NCBI GenBank assembly: GCA_023383015.1 | Contig: JAHDXW010000012.1 | Span: forward strand, 53,533 to 117,532 | Source of the DNA: Paracoccaceae bacterium | GTDB taxonomy: Bacteria; Pseudomonadota; Alphaproteobacteria; Rhodobacterales; Rhodobacteraceae | DNA: 64,000 nucleotides | Direction of reading: 5' to 3' | In this document: positions 52,566 through 60,106 of the stretch, in pieces | How positions within the stretch are numbered: the stretch's first letter is position 1 | Layout: each line of letters opens with the position of its first letter | Translations under genes and position numbers: made by a program | The notes under the pieces: model-generated | The model's input: only the letters and a program-made list of their open reading frames with translations | The model's database searches: none | Told to the model about the DNA's origin: nothing

Positions 52566-54527
52566 ATGACCGGACGCGACGCACCCTGGCTGTTTCGCAC
52601 GTATGCGGGCCATTCGACCGCCGGGGCCTCGAACGCGCTCTACCGCACCAATCTCGCCAAGGGGCAGACGGGGCTGTCGGTGGCCTTCGACCTGCCGACC
52701 CAGACGGGATACGACAGCGACCACCCTCTCGCCCGCGGCGAGGTCGGCAAGGTCGGAGTGCCGGTCGCCCATCTCGGGGACATGCGGATGCTGTTCGCCG
52801 GCATCCCGCTGGCGCAGATGAACACCTCGATGACGATCAACGCCACCGCGCCCTGGCTTCTGGCCCTCTATGTCGCGGTGGCCGAGGAGCAGGGCGCCGA
52901 TCCGGCCGCCCTGCAGGGGACGGTCCAGAACGACATCATCAAGGAATACCTCAGCCGGGGAACCTACATCTGCCCGCCCCGGCCGTCGCTGCGGATGATC
53001 AGCGACATCGCCGCCTGGTGCGGCGAGCGGCTGCCGAAGTGGAACCCGATGAACGTCTGCTCCTACCACCTGCAGGAGGCCGGGGCGACACCCGAGCAGG
53101 AGCTCGCCTTTGCGCTGGCCACCGCCTGCGCCGTGCTCGACGAGCTGAAGGGGCGGGTGGCGCCGGACCGGTTCCCGGCGATGGCCGGGCGGATCAGCTT
53201 CTTCGTCAACGCCGGCATCCGCTTCGTGACCGAGATGTGCAAGATGCGCGCCTTCGCCGAGCTGTGGGACGAGGTTCTGCGCGACCGCTACGGCATCGCC
53301 GAGGAGCGCCACCGCCGCTTCCGCTACGGCGTCCAGGTCAACAGCCTCGGCCTGACCGAGCAGCAGCCGGAAAACAACGTCATCCGCATCGTCCTCGAGT
53401 TGCTTGCCGTGACCCTGTCGAGGACCGCGCGGGCCCGTGCCGTGCAGCTGCCGGCCTGGAACGAGGCGCTGGGGCTGCCGCGCCCGTGGGACCAGCAGTG
53501 GTCGCTGCGGGCCCAGCAGATCCTCGCCTTCGAGACCGACCTGCTGGAGCATGCCGACCTCTTCGACGGCAACCCGGTGGTGGCCGCGAAGGTGGAGGAG
53601 CTGAAGGCCGCGGCGCGGGCCGAACTGGCCCAGATCGACGCCATGGGCGGGGCGGTCGAGGCGATCGAGTACATGAAGGGCCGGCTGGTCGAGGCCAATG
53701 CCGAGCGGATCGCCCTGATCGAGCAAGGCGGCACGGTGGTCGTGGGCGTCAACCGCTTCACGGAGTCCGAACCCTCGCCGCTCGTCGCCGGGGCGGACGC
53801 GGTGCTGGTGGTGGACGAGGCCGCCGAGCGCGACCAGATCGGCCGGCTGGCCGCCTGGCGGGCAGCGCGCGACGCGGCGGCGGTCGCCCGGGCGCTGGCG
53901 GCGCTGCGGGCGGCGGCAGCGGGCGGCGAGAACATCATGCCGGCCTCGGTGGCGGCGGCGCGGGCGGGGGTGACGACCGGCGAGTGGGGCGCGGTGGTGC
54001 GGGCGGCCTTCGGCGAATACCGGGCCCCGACCGGGGTGGCGCGGGCACCCTCGAACCGCACCGCGGGGCTGGAGCCGGTGCGGGCGGCGGTCGATGCGGC
54101 TTCGCGCCGGCTGGGGCGGCGGCTGAAGCTGCTGCTCGGCAAGCCGGGGCTGGACGGACACTCCAACGGCGCCGAGCAGATCGCCGCCCGCGCCCGCGAC
54201 TGCGGGATGGAGATCGCCTACCAGGGAATCCGCCTGACGCCGGGCGAGATCGTGCGGGCGGCGGCGGCCGAGCAGCCGCATGTCCTCGGCCTGTCGATCC
54301 TGTCGGGCAGCCACCTGCCGCTGGTCGCCGAGGTGATGGAGGGGTTGCGGGAGGCGGGGCTGGAGGGCGTGCCGGTGGTCGTGGGCGGCATCATCCCCGA
54401 GGAGGACGCGCGGGCGCTGCGGGCCGCGGGGGTGGCGGCCGTCTACACGCCCAAGGATTTCGAGATCAACCGCATCATGCTGGACATCGTGGCGCTGGCC
54501 GGGCGGCAGCCCGGGGCCGCGGCCTGA
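52566..54527 (+). CDS. ecm: Ethylmalonyl-CoA mutase
   Basis: A 653-residue coenzyme-B12 mutase converting (2R)-ethylmalonyl-CoA to methylsuccinyl-CoA. The N-terminal mutase barrel has FRTYAGHSTAGASNALYR, VAFDLPTQTGYDSDHP and MNTSMTINATAPWLLALY; the C-terminal B12-binding domain has LLLGKPGLDGHSNGAEQIA, where DGHSNG is the DxHxxG motif with the cobalt-ligating His, plus SILSGSHLPLVAEVMEGL and VVVGGIIPEED. Single-chain length and the AHLGDMRMLFAGIPL block fit Ecm (MeaA type) rather than methylmalonyl-CoA mutase. The ATG at 52566 has GGAGGGCGAG before it. Confidence 0.95.
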   Translation: MTGRDAPWLFRTYAGHSTAGASNALYRTNLAKGQTGLSVAFDLPTQTGYDSDHPLARGEVGKVGVPVAHLGDMRMLFAGIPLAQMNTSMTINATAPWLLALYVAVAEEQGADPAALQGTVQNDIIKEYLSRGTYICPPRPSLRMISDIAAWCGERLPKWNPMNVCSYHLQEAGATPEQELAFALATACAVLDELKGRVAPDRFPAMAGRISFFVNAGIRFVTEMCKMRAFAELWDEVLRDRYGIAEERHRRFRYGVQVNSLGLTEQQPENNVIRIVLELLAVTLSRTARARAVQLPAWNEALGLPRPWDQQWSLRAQQILAFETDLLEHADLFDGNPVVAAKVEELKAAARAELAQIDAMGGAVEAIEYMKGRLVEANAERIALIEQGGTVVVGVNRFTESEPSPLVAGADAVLVVDEAAERDQIGRLAAWRAARDAAAVARALAALRAAAAGGENIMPASVAAARAGVTTGEWGAVVRAAFGEYRAPTGVARAPSNRTAGLEPVRAAVDAASRRLGRRLKLLLGKPGLDGHSNGAEQIAARARDCGMEIAYQGIRLTPGEIVRAAAAEQPHVLGLSILSGSHLPLVAEVMEGLREAGLEGVPVVVGGIIPEEDARALRAAGVAAVYTPKDFEINRIMLDIVALAGRQPGAAA

Positions 54528-54543
54528 ACGGCGCCCGGCGGCC

Positions 54544-54567
54544 CCCCGTCCCACGCGTGGGACGGGG
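54544..54567. repeat. Perfect 24-bp palindrome
   Basis: CCCCGTCCCACG at 54544-54555 is followed at once by its exact reverse complement, CGTGGGACGGGG, at 54556-54567. It begins 16 bp after the ecm stop. As RNA it would form a strong hairpin able to end ecm transcription; as DNA it could be an operator. No T tract follows. Confidence 0.6.
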
Positions 54568-54579
54568 CGGGGAAACGCG

Positions 54580-54613
54580 GAATCAAGGGGTTGAGTCCCG
54601 CGATTCAGGAATC
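54580..54613. promoter_or_regulatory. Cluster of four GANTC (CcrM-type) sites
   Basis: GAATC (54580-54584), GAGTC (54593-54597), GATTC (54602-54606) and GAATC (54609-54613) fall within 34 bp. GANTC is the target of the cell-cycle methyltransferase CcrM in alphaproteobacteria and should be rare at this GC content. The cluster directly follows the 24-bp palindrome. A methylation-sensitive control role is inferred. Confidence 0.5.
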
Positions 54614-55097
54614 GTCAATGCCTGTCCCGGTTCGGCACGCCGGTGCACTGCCGGCGGGGAGGGGCACGGCGAGGCGTGGCGTGACGGGGCAGGCCGGGGC
54701 GTCTGACGGGGCGTCCGGGCAGGACACCGCCCGGATGCAACCCTTCCGCTGCCCTTTCCCTGCCCGTGCCTCCATTGCGAATCGGGCATGGAAGGGACCG
54801 GCGCGGCCGCGCCGGCCCGCCCGCACACCATCGTTCCTGCCCCGTCTCTTCCGCCCACGCGCCCGCATGTGCGGCGCCCGGCGGCCGCGCGGGCGGCCGG
54901 TCCGCCACCTCCGCGGTCGGGCACCGTCCGTGGCTCTCCGGCGACGGGGGGAAAGCCTGGGCCGGCGCCGCCGCGGACCGCACCAGCCGCACGCAACCCG
55001 TCCGGTTCCCCTTCCTTCGGCCTGCGCCAGCACGGGCACCGGGGCGAACCGGGAAAGTCCATGGAAAATCTCTTATGATCAATGTACTGGCATGGAT

Positions 55098-55164
55098 GCT
55101 ATCGGATAGCGCCGGGTCCGGCGGCGGCTGTCGCCGGATAGCGGGCGGACGGTCAGGCGATAGC
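55098..55164. repeat. GATAGC repeats upstream of the curlin gene
   Basis: GCTATC-G-GATAGC forms a 13-bp palindrome at 55098-55110. Further GATAGC copies lie at 55138-55143 and 55159-55164, with a related GATATT at 55173. Start-to-start distances of the three GATAGC are 33 and 21 bp, close to three and two helical turns. They end 168 bp before the curlin ATG. Confidence 0.45.
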
Positions 55165-55331
55165 CCGGCGGCGATATTGCCTGTCCGGCGGGGTCGGGCC
55201 GATCAGGGTGGCACCGGACGGCCCCGGGGCGGCGGACAGCCCGCAGCACACCGGCGCCGAACCCGAAAGCGCAACCGGCCCGACCCGACGCGGCATCGCC
55301 GCACCCACCCAAGGATGAAAGGACCCCTCCG

Positions 55332-55775
55332 ATGCAACTCGCCGCCACGCTGAAGACCGCCGCCCTCGCCCTCGCGCTCTCTGCCGGCGCCCTGGCCGCC
55401 CCCGCCCACGCCGGCTGCACCGTCGCCAGCGTGACGCAATGGGGCGCGGGCAACGCCGCGGGCATCGGCCAGTCGGGCCCCTGCAACCGCGTCACCATGA
55501 TCCAGGACGGCGACGGCAACACGGCGCTGTCGTCGCAGGACGGGCGCCGCAACCGTGCCGTCGTGGTCCAGGGCGGCAACGGCAACTATGCCGACACCGA
55601 CCAGCGCGGCCGCGGCAACATCGCCGGCATCGCCCAGGGCGGCAACGGCAACGACGCATCCATCAGCCAGCGCGGCAGCCGCAACGCCGCAGCGATCATC
55701 CAGGGCGGCAGCGGCGGCAGCGCCAGCGTCGCCCAGGGCGGGCGCGGCAACGTCGTCGTGATCGTCCAGAACTGA
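55332..55775 (+). CDS. Curlin-repeat (CsgA/CsgB-like) amyloid subunit
   Basis: A 147-residue exported protein. The signal peptide ends near residue 27 (APAHA). The mature part is built of about nine 11-residue repeats with the pattern xAxxxQxGxxN, for example RAVVVQGGNGN, IAGIAQGGNGN and DASISQRGSRN. This is the curlin repeat, which forms the stacked beta-turns of secreted amyloid fibres. Gln, Gly and Asn positions are kept in almost every unit. Two cysteines near the mature N-terminus (GCTV, GPCN) are unusual for CsgA. The ATG at 55332 follows AAAGGACCCC. A CsgH-like gene follows after the poly-C tract. Confidence 0.88.
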   Translation: MQLAATLKTAALALALSAGALAAPAHAGCTVASVTQWGAGNAAGIGQSGPCNRVTMIQDGDGNTALSSQDGRRNRAVVVQGGNGNYADTDQRGRGNIAGIAQGGNGNDASISQRGSRNAAAIIQGGSGGSASVAQGGRGNVVVIVQN

Positions 55776-55800
55776 TGGCCGCAGGGCGGACGGCCCGCGC

Positions 55801-55930
55801 CGGGCCGCCCCCCCCCCCCCCCCGGCCCCCCCGGCGCCCCCCCCCCCCCGGCCGGGCGGGGCCCCCCCGGCCCCCCCCCCCCGCCCCCCCCGCGCCCCCC
55901 CCCCCCGGGCGGGGCCCCGGCCACCCCCCG
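55801..55930. repeat. Poly-C / GC-only tract
   Basis: From 55801 to 55922 the sequence contains no A or T at all and consists mainly of C runs broken by short G blocks; the longest run is 16 C at 55808-55823. It directly follows a GC hairpin (about 55790-55812) after the curlin stop. The opposite strand is a chain of G runs that could form quadruplexes. Exact lengths of such runs are often wrong in assemblies. Confidence 0.75.
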
Positions 55931-55974
55931 GCCCGACCGGCCGACCCCACCCGACCGACAGGAAGGAGACCGCC

Positions 55975-56403
55975 ATGACCCGCACCCTCTCCCGCCGAGC
56001 GCCCTCCCGCAGCGGACGTGCCGCCGGCCTAGCGCTGCTTGCCGCCGCGGCCCTCGCCGTCATTGCCTCGACCGACGCCCGCGCCTGGCCGTCCGGCGTG
56101 CCCGCAGCGGGCGGCTTCCACTGCGGCTACAGCCTGCGCCACGACCTCGGCGGCATGCTGATGGAGGGTCGCATCGCCTCGGACCGGCCGATCGCCGGGT
56201 CCTACGAGATCCGCGTCATGCGCCGGGCCGCCCGGGGCATGACGCTGGTGACCACCTCGGGGTCGTTCACCGCCGCGCTGGGCAGCCCGGCCTCGACCGG
56301 GACCATCCACTTCGGAGACTCCTACGCCCTGCAGGACATCCGGATGGTCCTGCGCATCAACGGCAAGCGCTGGCCCTGCGTGGAGCTCGGCGGCAGCCTC
56401 TGA
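55975..56403 (+). CDS. csgH: CsgH-like curli assembly/inhibitor protein
   Basis: A 142-residue exported protein with a signal peptide ending near residue 37. The mature domain (HCGYSLRHDLGGMLMEGRIA, GSYEIRVMRRAARGM, TTSGSFTAALGSPASTGTI, VLRINGKRWPCVELG) follows the strand pattern of CsgH, the alphaproteobacterial counterpart of CsgC: an immunoglobulin-like sandwich with two conserved cysteines that binds curlin and stops it from forming fibres in the periplasm. The ATG at 55975 has AAGGAGA at good spacing. Its place behind a curlin-repeat gene supports the call. CsgE, CsgF and CsgG are not in the window. Confidence 0.78.
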   Translation: MTRTLSRRAPSRSGRAAGLALLAAAALAVIASTDARAWPSGVPAAGGFHCGYSLRHDLGGMLMEGRIASDRPIAGSYEIRVMRRAARGMTLVTTSGSFTAALGSPASTGTIHFGDSYALQDIRMVLRINGKRWPCVELGGSL

Positions 56404-56510
56404 GCGACACTTCCGCCCTCCCCGCGCGGCATGCCGTCCTCCCGGCCGCGCGCACCTTGCCCGGCCGCCCCGCGGCCGGGTACATTTGTCTCCGGGAGGG
56501 AGGCGCCTGC

Positions 56511-57413
56511 GTGGCCTTCACGATCCGCCAGTTGCAGTTCTTCGTCGCCGCTGCCGAGCAGGGCAGCGTCACCGGCGCGGCGCGGGCGATGTCGATCTCG
56601 CAGTCCTCGGTCACCGAGGCGATCCGGGCGCTGGAGGCGGACCTTGGCGTGGTGCTGTTCGAGCGCCGCGCGCGCGGCCTCGAGATCACCCAGAAGGGCA
56701 GCCTGTTCCTGCGCCATGCAAGCAAGATCCTGGCCGATGTCTCGTCGGCGCGGATGGCCTTCCGCGACGACGGCGAGCAGCCCGCGGGCCGGCTGGCGCT
56801 GGGCGTGACCTCGCTGGTCGCGGGCTATGTGCTCTCGGACATCCTGTCGCGGTTCCGCCGCGCCTATCCGCGGGTCGAGCTGACGGCGATCGAGGACCAG
56901 GGCGACTATCTCCAGCACCTGCTGATCGGCGGCGAGCTTGACGTCGCGGTGATGCTGACCTCCTCGATCCGCGACCGGGCGGCGCTGCAGGTGGAATCGC
57001 TGCTCGTCTCGCCCTTCCGGCTGTGGCTGCCCGCGAGCCACCCGCTGGCCGAGACCGAGGCGATTGGGCTCGACCGGCTTGCGGGCGTGCCGCTGATCCT
57101 GCTGACGGTGGAGGAGATCGAGGAGAGCACGCGGGCGCTGATGGCGGCGCTGGCGGTGCGGCCGACGATCGCCTTCCGCACCCGCTCGGTGGAGGCGGTG
57201 CGCAGCCTGGTGGCGACCGGGGCGGGGGTGGCGATCCTGCCGTCGCTTGTCTACCGGCCGTGGTCGCTCGAGGGCGACCGGATCGAGATCCGCGACGTCT
57301 CGGGCGACCTTCCGTCGGTGCAGGTGGGGCTGGTGTGGCGCAAGGGCGCGCCGCTGACCCCCGCGGCGCGCAGCTTCGTGCGCGCCGCGCAGGGGGCGGC
57401 GCCACAGCGCTAG
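56511..57413 (+). CDS. LysR family transcriptional regulator
   Basis: A 300-residue LysR-type regulator. The winged helix-turn-helix is at the N-terminus (FTIRQLQFFVAAAEQGSVTG, then SISQSSVTEAIRALEADLG and FERRARGLEITQKG), followed by the substrate-binding domain (GRLALGVTSLVAGYVLSDIL, ELDVAVMLTSS). The start is a GTG at 56511 behind GGGAGGGAGG; an in-frame ATG 54 bp upstream lies in front of that site and adds no homology. No divergent enzyme gene is adjacent, so the target is unclear; the curli genes upstream are in the same orientation. Confidence 0.92.
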   Translation: MAFTIRQLQFFVAAAEQGSVTGAARAMSISQSSVTEAIRALEADLGVVLFERRARGLEITQKGSLFLRHASKILADVSSARMAFRDDGEQPAGRLALGVTSLVAGYVLSDILSRFRRAYPRVELTAIEDQGDYLQHLLIGGELDVAVMLTSSIRDRAALQVESLLVSPFRLWLPASHPLAETEAIGLDRLAGVPLILLTVEEIEESTRALMAALAVRPTIAFRTRSVEAVRSLVATGAGVAILPSLVYRPWSLEGDRIEIRDVSGDLPSVQVGLVWRKGAPLTPAARSFVRAAQGAAPQR

Positions 57414-57503
57414 GGCGGCGGGCGATGCGCGTAGCCAGGCCGGCGCGCGCGTGCTATGCTTGCGGCCAAGCACCGAAAACGGGCACGGGCAGGCGGCAGG
57501 ACC

Positions 57504-58556
57504 ATGGCAGCGGGCAGGCGCGGCGTCTTCGCGATTTCCTGGGAACAGACCGAGATCGACGGCATGGCGGGCGCCCCGCCCGAGGAGCTTTCGGTAGGGG
57601 CAAGCTGGCGCTGGGGCGGCGAGGCGCTGCGCGTCGACGGGCCGGCCGGGCTGCTGCCGCTGGTCGGGGCGGCGGGGCTGGCCGAGCTGGCCGGTCGCGC
57701 GGCGCGCAAGGCGCGGCGGCTGGCGGGGCTGGCGCCCCCGCCGGCGCCGGCGCCGGTGCCCGAGCCGGCGGAGCCGCCGGCGGCGGCCTGCTTCACCGTT
57801 ACCGACGGGCGCCGCGCCTGGGCGGTGGGGGTGGCGCCCGGGCGGCACGGGCCGGTGCTGGTGCTGGACGGCGAGCTGCCGCCGCCCGCGACGGAGCTGT
57901 GGGTGGTGCGGCGCTCGGCGGCGCTGGGCCGGGCGGCCGGGGCGGCGCAGGCGCCGGCCGGGCTGGTGGCGGGAACCCGCGTCGCCACCCCGCAGGGCCC
58001 GCGGCTGGTGGAGGATCTCGCGCCCGGCGATCCGGTGCTGACCTGCGACGAGGGCGCCCGCCCGGTGCTGTGGGTCGGCCGCCGGACGGTGTCGGGGGCG
58101 CGGCTGCGGCTGCGCCCGGCGCTGCGCCCGGTCAGGGTGCCGGCCGCGACGGGGCCCGGCGGGGCGCGCGGCGTCCTGCTGGTCGGGCCGGGGCAGCGGC
58201 TGGTCCTGCGCGGGCCGGCGGTGGCGGCGGCCTTCGGCGCCGAGGAGGTGCTGGCGGCGGCGGGCGACCTGGTCGGCGGCTGGCCGCTGCGGGTGGACCA
58301 CGGGCTGGCGACGCTGAGCTACGTGCAGCTGATGTTCGCGCGCCACCAGCTCGTGCTTGCCGAGGGCCGGGCGGTGGCGAGCTTCCACCCTGCCGAGGCG
58401 TCCCTCGACCCGCAGGACGCGGCCGGCCGCGCCGGGCTGGAGGCCGCCTGGCCGGGGCTGGCGGCGGACCCCGACCGCTTCGGCCCGCCGGCGCGGCGAC
58501 TGCTGTCGCAGGCCGAGGCGGCGATCCTCGCCCACCGGCCGCCGCCGGCGGGCTGA
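57504..58556 (+). CDS. Hint (hedgehog/intein)-domain protein lacking the N-terminal cysteine
   Basis: A 350-residue protein. The C-terminal half is a Hint_2-type domain: GLVAGTRVATPQGPRLVEDL (from residue 153), APGDPVLTCDEG, a VGRR motif, and GPGQRLVLRGP plus the FARHQLVLAEGRAVASFHPAEA block near the end. The self-splicing Cys expected at the first Hint residue is absent (Gly-Leu-Val there). The N-terminal 150 residues (about 98-138 VTDGRRAWAVGV...) form a separate beta domain. In Rhodobacteraceae such proteins are often near surface or exported repeat proteins; function is unknown. The start at 57504 follows GGCGGCAGG; an ATG at 57456 is the alternative. Confidence 0.78.
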   Translation: MAAGRRGVFAISWEQTEIDGMAGAPPEELSVGASWRWGGEALRVDGPAGLLPLVGAAGLAELAGRAARKARRLAGLAPPPAPAPVPEPAEPPAAACFTVTDGRRAWAVGVAPGRHGPVLVLDGELPPPATELWVVRRSAALGRAAGAAQAPAGLVAGTRVATPQGPRLVEDLAPGDPVLTCDEGARPVLWVGRRTVSGARLRLRPALRPVRVPAATGPGGARGVLLVGPGQRLVLRGPAVAAAFGAEEVLAAAGDLVGGWPLRVDHGLATLSYVQLMFARHQLVLAEGRAVASFHPAEASLDPQDAAGRAGLEAAWPGLAADPDRFGPPARRLLSQAEAAILAHRPPPAG

Positions 58557-58731
58557 GGCCGGCCGCGGGGCGGGCGCTCCGGCCTCCGGTGACGCGGTCG
58601 GGGGACGCGATCATGACAAGCACGGTCATGCCGGCCGCCACACTTGAGCGGCCGGGCCGGCGCTGCCATGGCCGGGGCATCGCCGGCGCGTCCCGCGCGC
58701 CAAGTCCCGCCCCGATCCGGAAGGCCGTGCC

Positions 58732-58977
58732 ATGTTCGACGCCCTTCGCCGCATCCGTGCACGCCGCCGGCCGGCAGTGCCGCCGCAGGACCCTGCCGAC
58801 CTCGGGCGGCGGCTGCGTGCCGCCGGCATCCTGCGCGACCCCGCGGCGCTTGACCCCGACAGCTTTGCCTTCGCCCTCGCCCTGGCCGGGGTCGATGTCG
58901 CCCAGCTTGGCGACGAGGCCTTCGGTGCCGCCTTCCGGGCCATCGCCGGCCGCGCGGCGGCCGCGCCGGCCGCGTGA
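58732..58977 (+). CDS. Small hypothetical protein
   Basis: An 81-residue frame (MFDALRRIRARRRPAVPP...) with a basic N-terminus, a possible helix-turn pattern (LGRRLRAAGILRDPAALDPDSFAFALALAGVDVAQLGDEA in parts), and an Ala-rich end. Balanced amino acids and GC-rich third positions favour a real gene, but I do not recognise it and the ribosome binding site (GGAAGGCCGTGCC) is only fair. It lies between the Hint-domain gene and the rpsD promoter, same strand. Confidence 0.45.
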   Translation: MFDALRRIRARRRPAVPPQDPADLGRRLRAAGILRDPAALDPDSFAFALALAGVDVAQLGDEAFGAAFRAIAGRAAAAPAA

Positions 58978-58993
58978 CGCGGTGGGCGGGCCA

Positions 58994-59021
58994 TTGACAG
59001 CCGCGGCCGGGCCCGTATAAG
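58994..59021 (+). promoter_or_regulatory. Sigma-70 promoter of rpsD
   Basis: TTGACA (58994-58999) matches the -35 consensus fully, and TATAAG (59016-59021) matches the -10 at five of six bases, with a 16-bp spacer. It starts 17 bp after the small ORF and gives a leader of about 120 bases before rpsD, with possible secondary structure around 59085-59125 (GTCCGGGTGACCGG). The best promoter in the window. Confidence 0.82.
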
Positions 59022-59147
59022 CGCGCGGTCCGCCGCGGGCCCGCCCGCTGCGGAGGCAATTGGTGTTGGCGGCCCCCGCAAGGGGATGCCTGTCGTCCGG
59101 GTGACCGGAAGAGGACAACGCCCTTCAACGGATGAAGGAGATCAGGG

Positions 59148-59771
59148 GTGACCAAGCGCACCGCTGCCAAGCACAAGATCGACCGCCGGATGGGCGAGAA
59201 CATCTGGGGTCGCCCGAAGTCGCCGCTGAACCGGCGCGAATACGGCCCCGGCCAGCATGGCCAGCGGCGCAAGGCCAAGCTGTCGGACTTCGGTACCCAG
59301 CTGCGCGCCAAGCAGAAGCTGAAGGGCTATTACGGCGACGTCACCGAGAAGCAGTTCAAGGGCATCTACCAGGAGGCCGCGCGGGTGCGGGGCGACACCG
59401 GCGAGAACCTGATCGGGCTTCTGGAGCGGCGACTCGATGCCGTCGTCTATCGCGCGAAGTTCGTCGCCACCGTCTTCGCCGCCCGCCAGTTCGTCAACCA
59501 CGGGCATGTGTTGGTGAACGGCCGGCGGGTGAACATCCCCTCCTACCGTGTGAAGGAGGGCGATGTCGTCTCGGTGCGTGACAAGTCGCGCCAGATGGCC
59601 GCGATCCTGGAGGCCACCCAGCTTGCCGAGCGCGACGTGCCCGACTACCTCGAGGTCGACCACGGCAAGCTGACGGCGACCTTCCTGCGTACGCCCAAGC
59701 TCGGCGACGTGCCCTATCCGGTGCACATGGAGCCGAACCTCGTCGTCGAATACTACGCCAAGAACGGCTGA
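59148..59771 (+). CDS. rpsD: 30S ribosomal protein S4
   Basis: A 207-residue S4, which nucleates assembly of the small subunit body on 16S r[53 protein letters not shown] and the S4 RNA-binding domain ([39 protein letters not shown]) are highly typical of Rhodobacteraceae. The start is a GTG at 59148 with AAGGAG eight bases before it; the family N-terminus decides it. It has its own promoter at 58994 and is followed by a hairpin. Confidence 0.98.
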   Translation: MTKRTAAKHKIDRRMGENIWGRPKSPLNRREYGPGQHGQRRKAKLSDFGTQLRAKQKLKGYYGDVTEKQFKGIYQEAARVRGDTGENLIGLLERRLDAVVYRAKFVATVFAARQFVNHGHVLVNGRRVNIPSYRVKEGDVVSVRDKSRQMAAILEATQLAERDVPDYLEVDHGKLTATFLRTPKLGDVPYPVHMEPNLVVEYYAKNG

Positions 59772-59793
59772 GACCGCCGCCCGAGGCAGCACA

Positions 59794-59822
59794 CCGGGCC
59801 GCGCCGCGATGGCGCGGCCCGG
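59794..59822 (+). terminator. Hairpin terminator after rpsD
   Basis: CCGGGCCGCGCC (59794-59805) pairs perfectly with GGCGCGGCCCGG (59811-59822) around GCGAT, 22 bp after the rpsD stop. No T tract follows, but the 12-bp GC stem is very strong. Confidence 0.6.
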
Positions 59823-60106
59823 CGCATGCGGGGATTGGCGCGCCGTTGCGCCGGCGGCCGCGCGCCGCCCGCGGCGGGGCCCTGCCGGCGGCTTGATGGC
59901 AGGCAGAAGGCCGGGGCTGCCGGCACTGCCTTGCCCGGCACCATCCGCATGCGACCGTCCCCGCCCCGGCCCGCGGCAGGACGGAACCGCGCGAGCGCGC
60001 GGGGCGCATGGCGCGTTGCCGCCGCGAGCCCTTGCATCCGGCGGCGGATGCGCTAGCCCGGCCGGTGGCCGGTGCACAGCCCGGACCGCGAAGGGAGGCG
60101 CGCGCC
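59823..60106 (+). other. Intergenic leader of homospermidine synthase
   Basis: No gene is visible. A perfect 7-bp hairpin, GCATCCG (60034-60040) with CGGATGC (60045-60051) around GCGG, lies 56-73 bp before the hss ATG, and GAAGGGAGGCG gives its ribosome binding site. A promoter must lie here, but I find no convincing -35/-10 pair. Confidence 0.4.

Larger units (their letters stand above)
54528..55331. other. 800-bp gene-poor region upstream of the curlin gene
   Basis: No convincing gene is seen in either strand; the open frames here are Arg/Pro/Gly-rich with no start context. What it does hold: a 24-bp palindrome (54544-54567), four GANTC sites at 54580-54613 with a fifth at 54778-54782, a less GC-rich patch at about 55055-55110 (TCTTATGATCAATGTACTGG), and three GATAGC repeats to 55164. 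The size and content suggest a complex regulatory region for the curlin gene, or the remains of a lost gene. Confidence 0.5.

Noticed and set aside
54580..54613. GANTC cluster as a replication origin
   Set aside because: No DnaA boxes or AT-rich unwinding region are present nearby, so a promoter-type role is the better guess.
54591..55109. Open frames in the region before the curlin gene
   Set aside because: All three frames per strand are open for long stretches with Arg/Pro-rich products, no signal peptide or domain, and no start context. Treated as non-coding.
55439..55978. Proline-rich frame through the poly-C tract
   Set aside because: It arises from the C runs and overlaps the curlin gene in another frame; no start or homology supports it.
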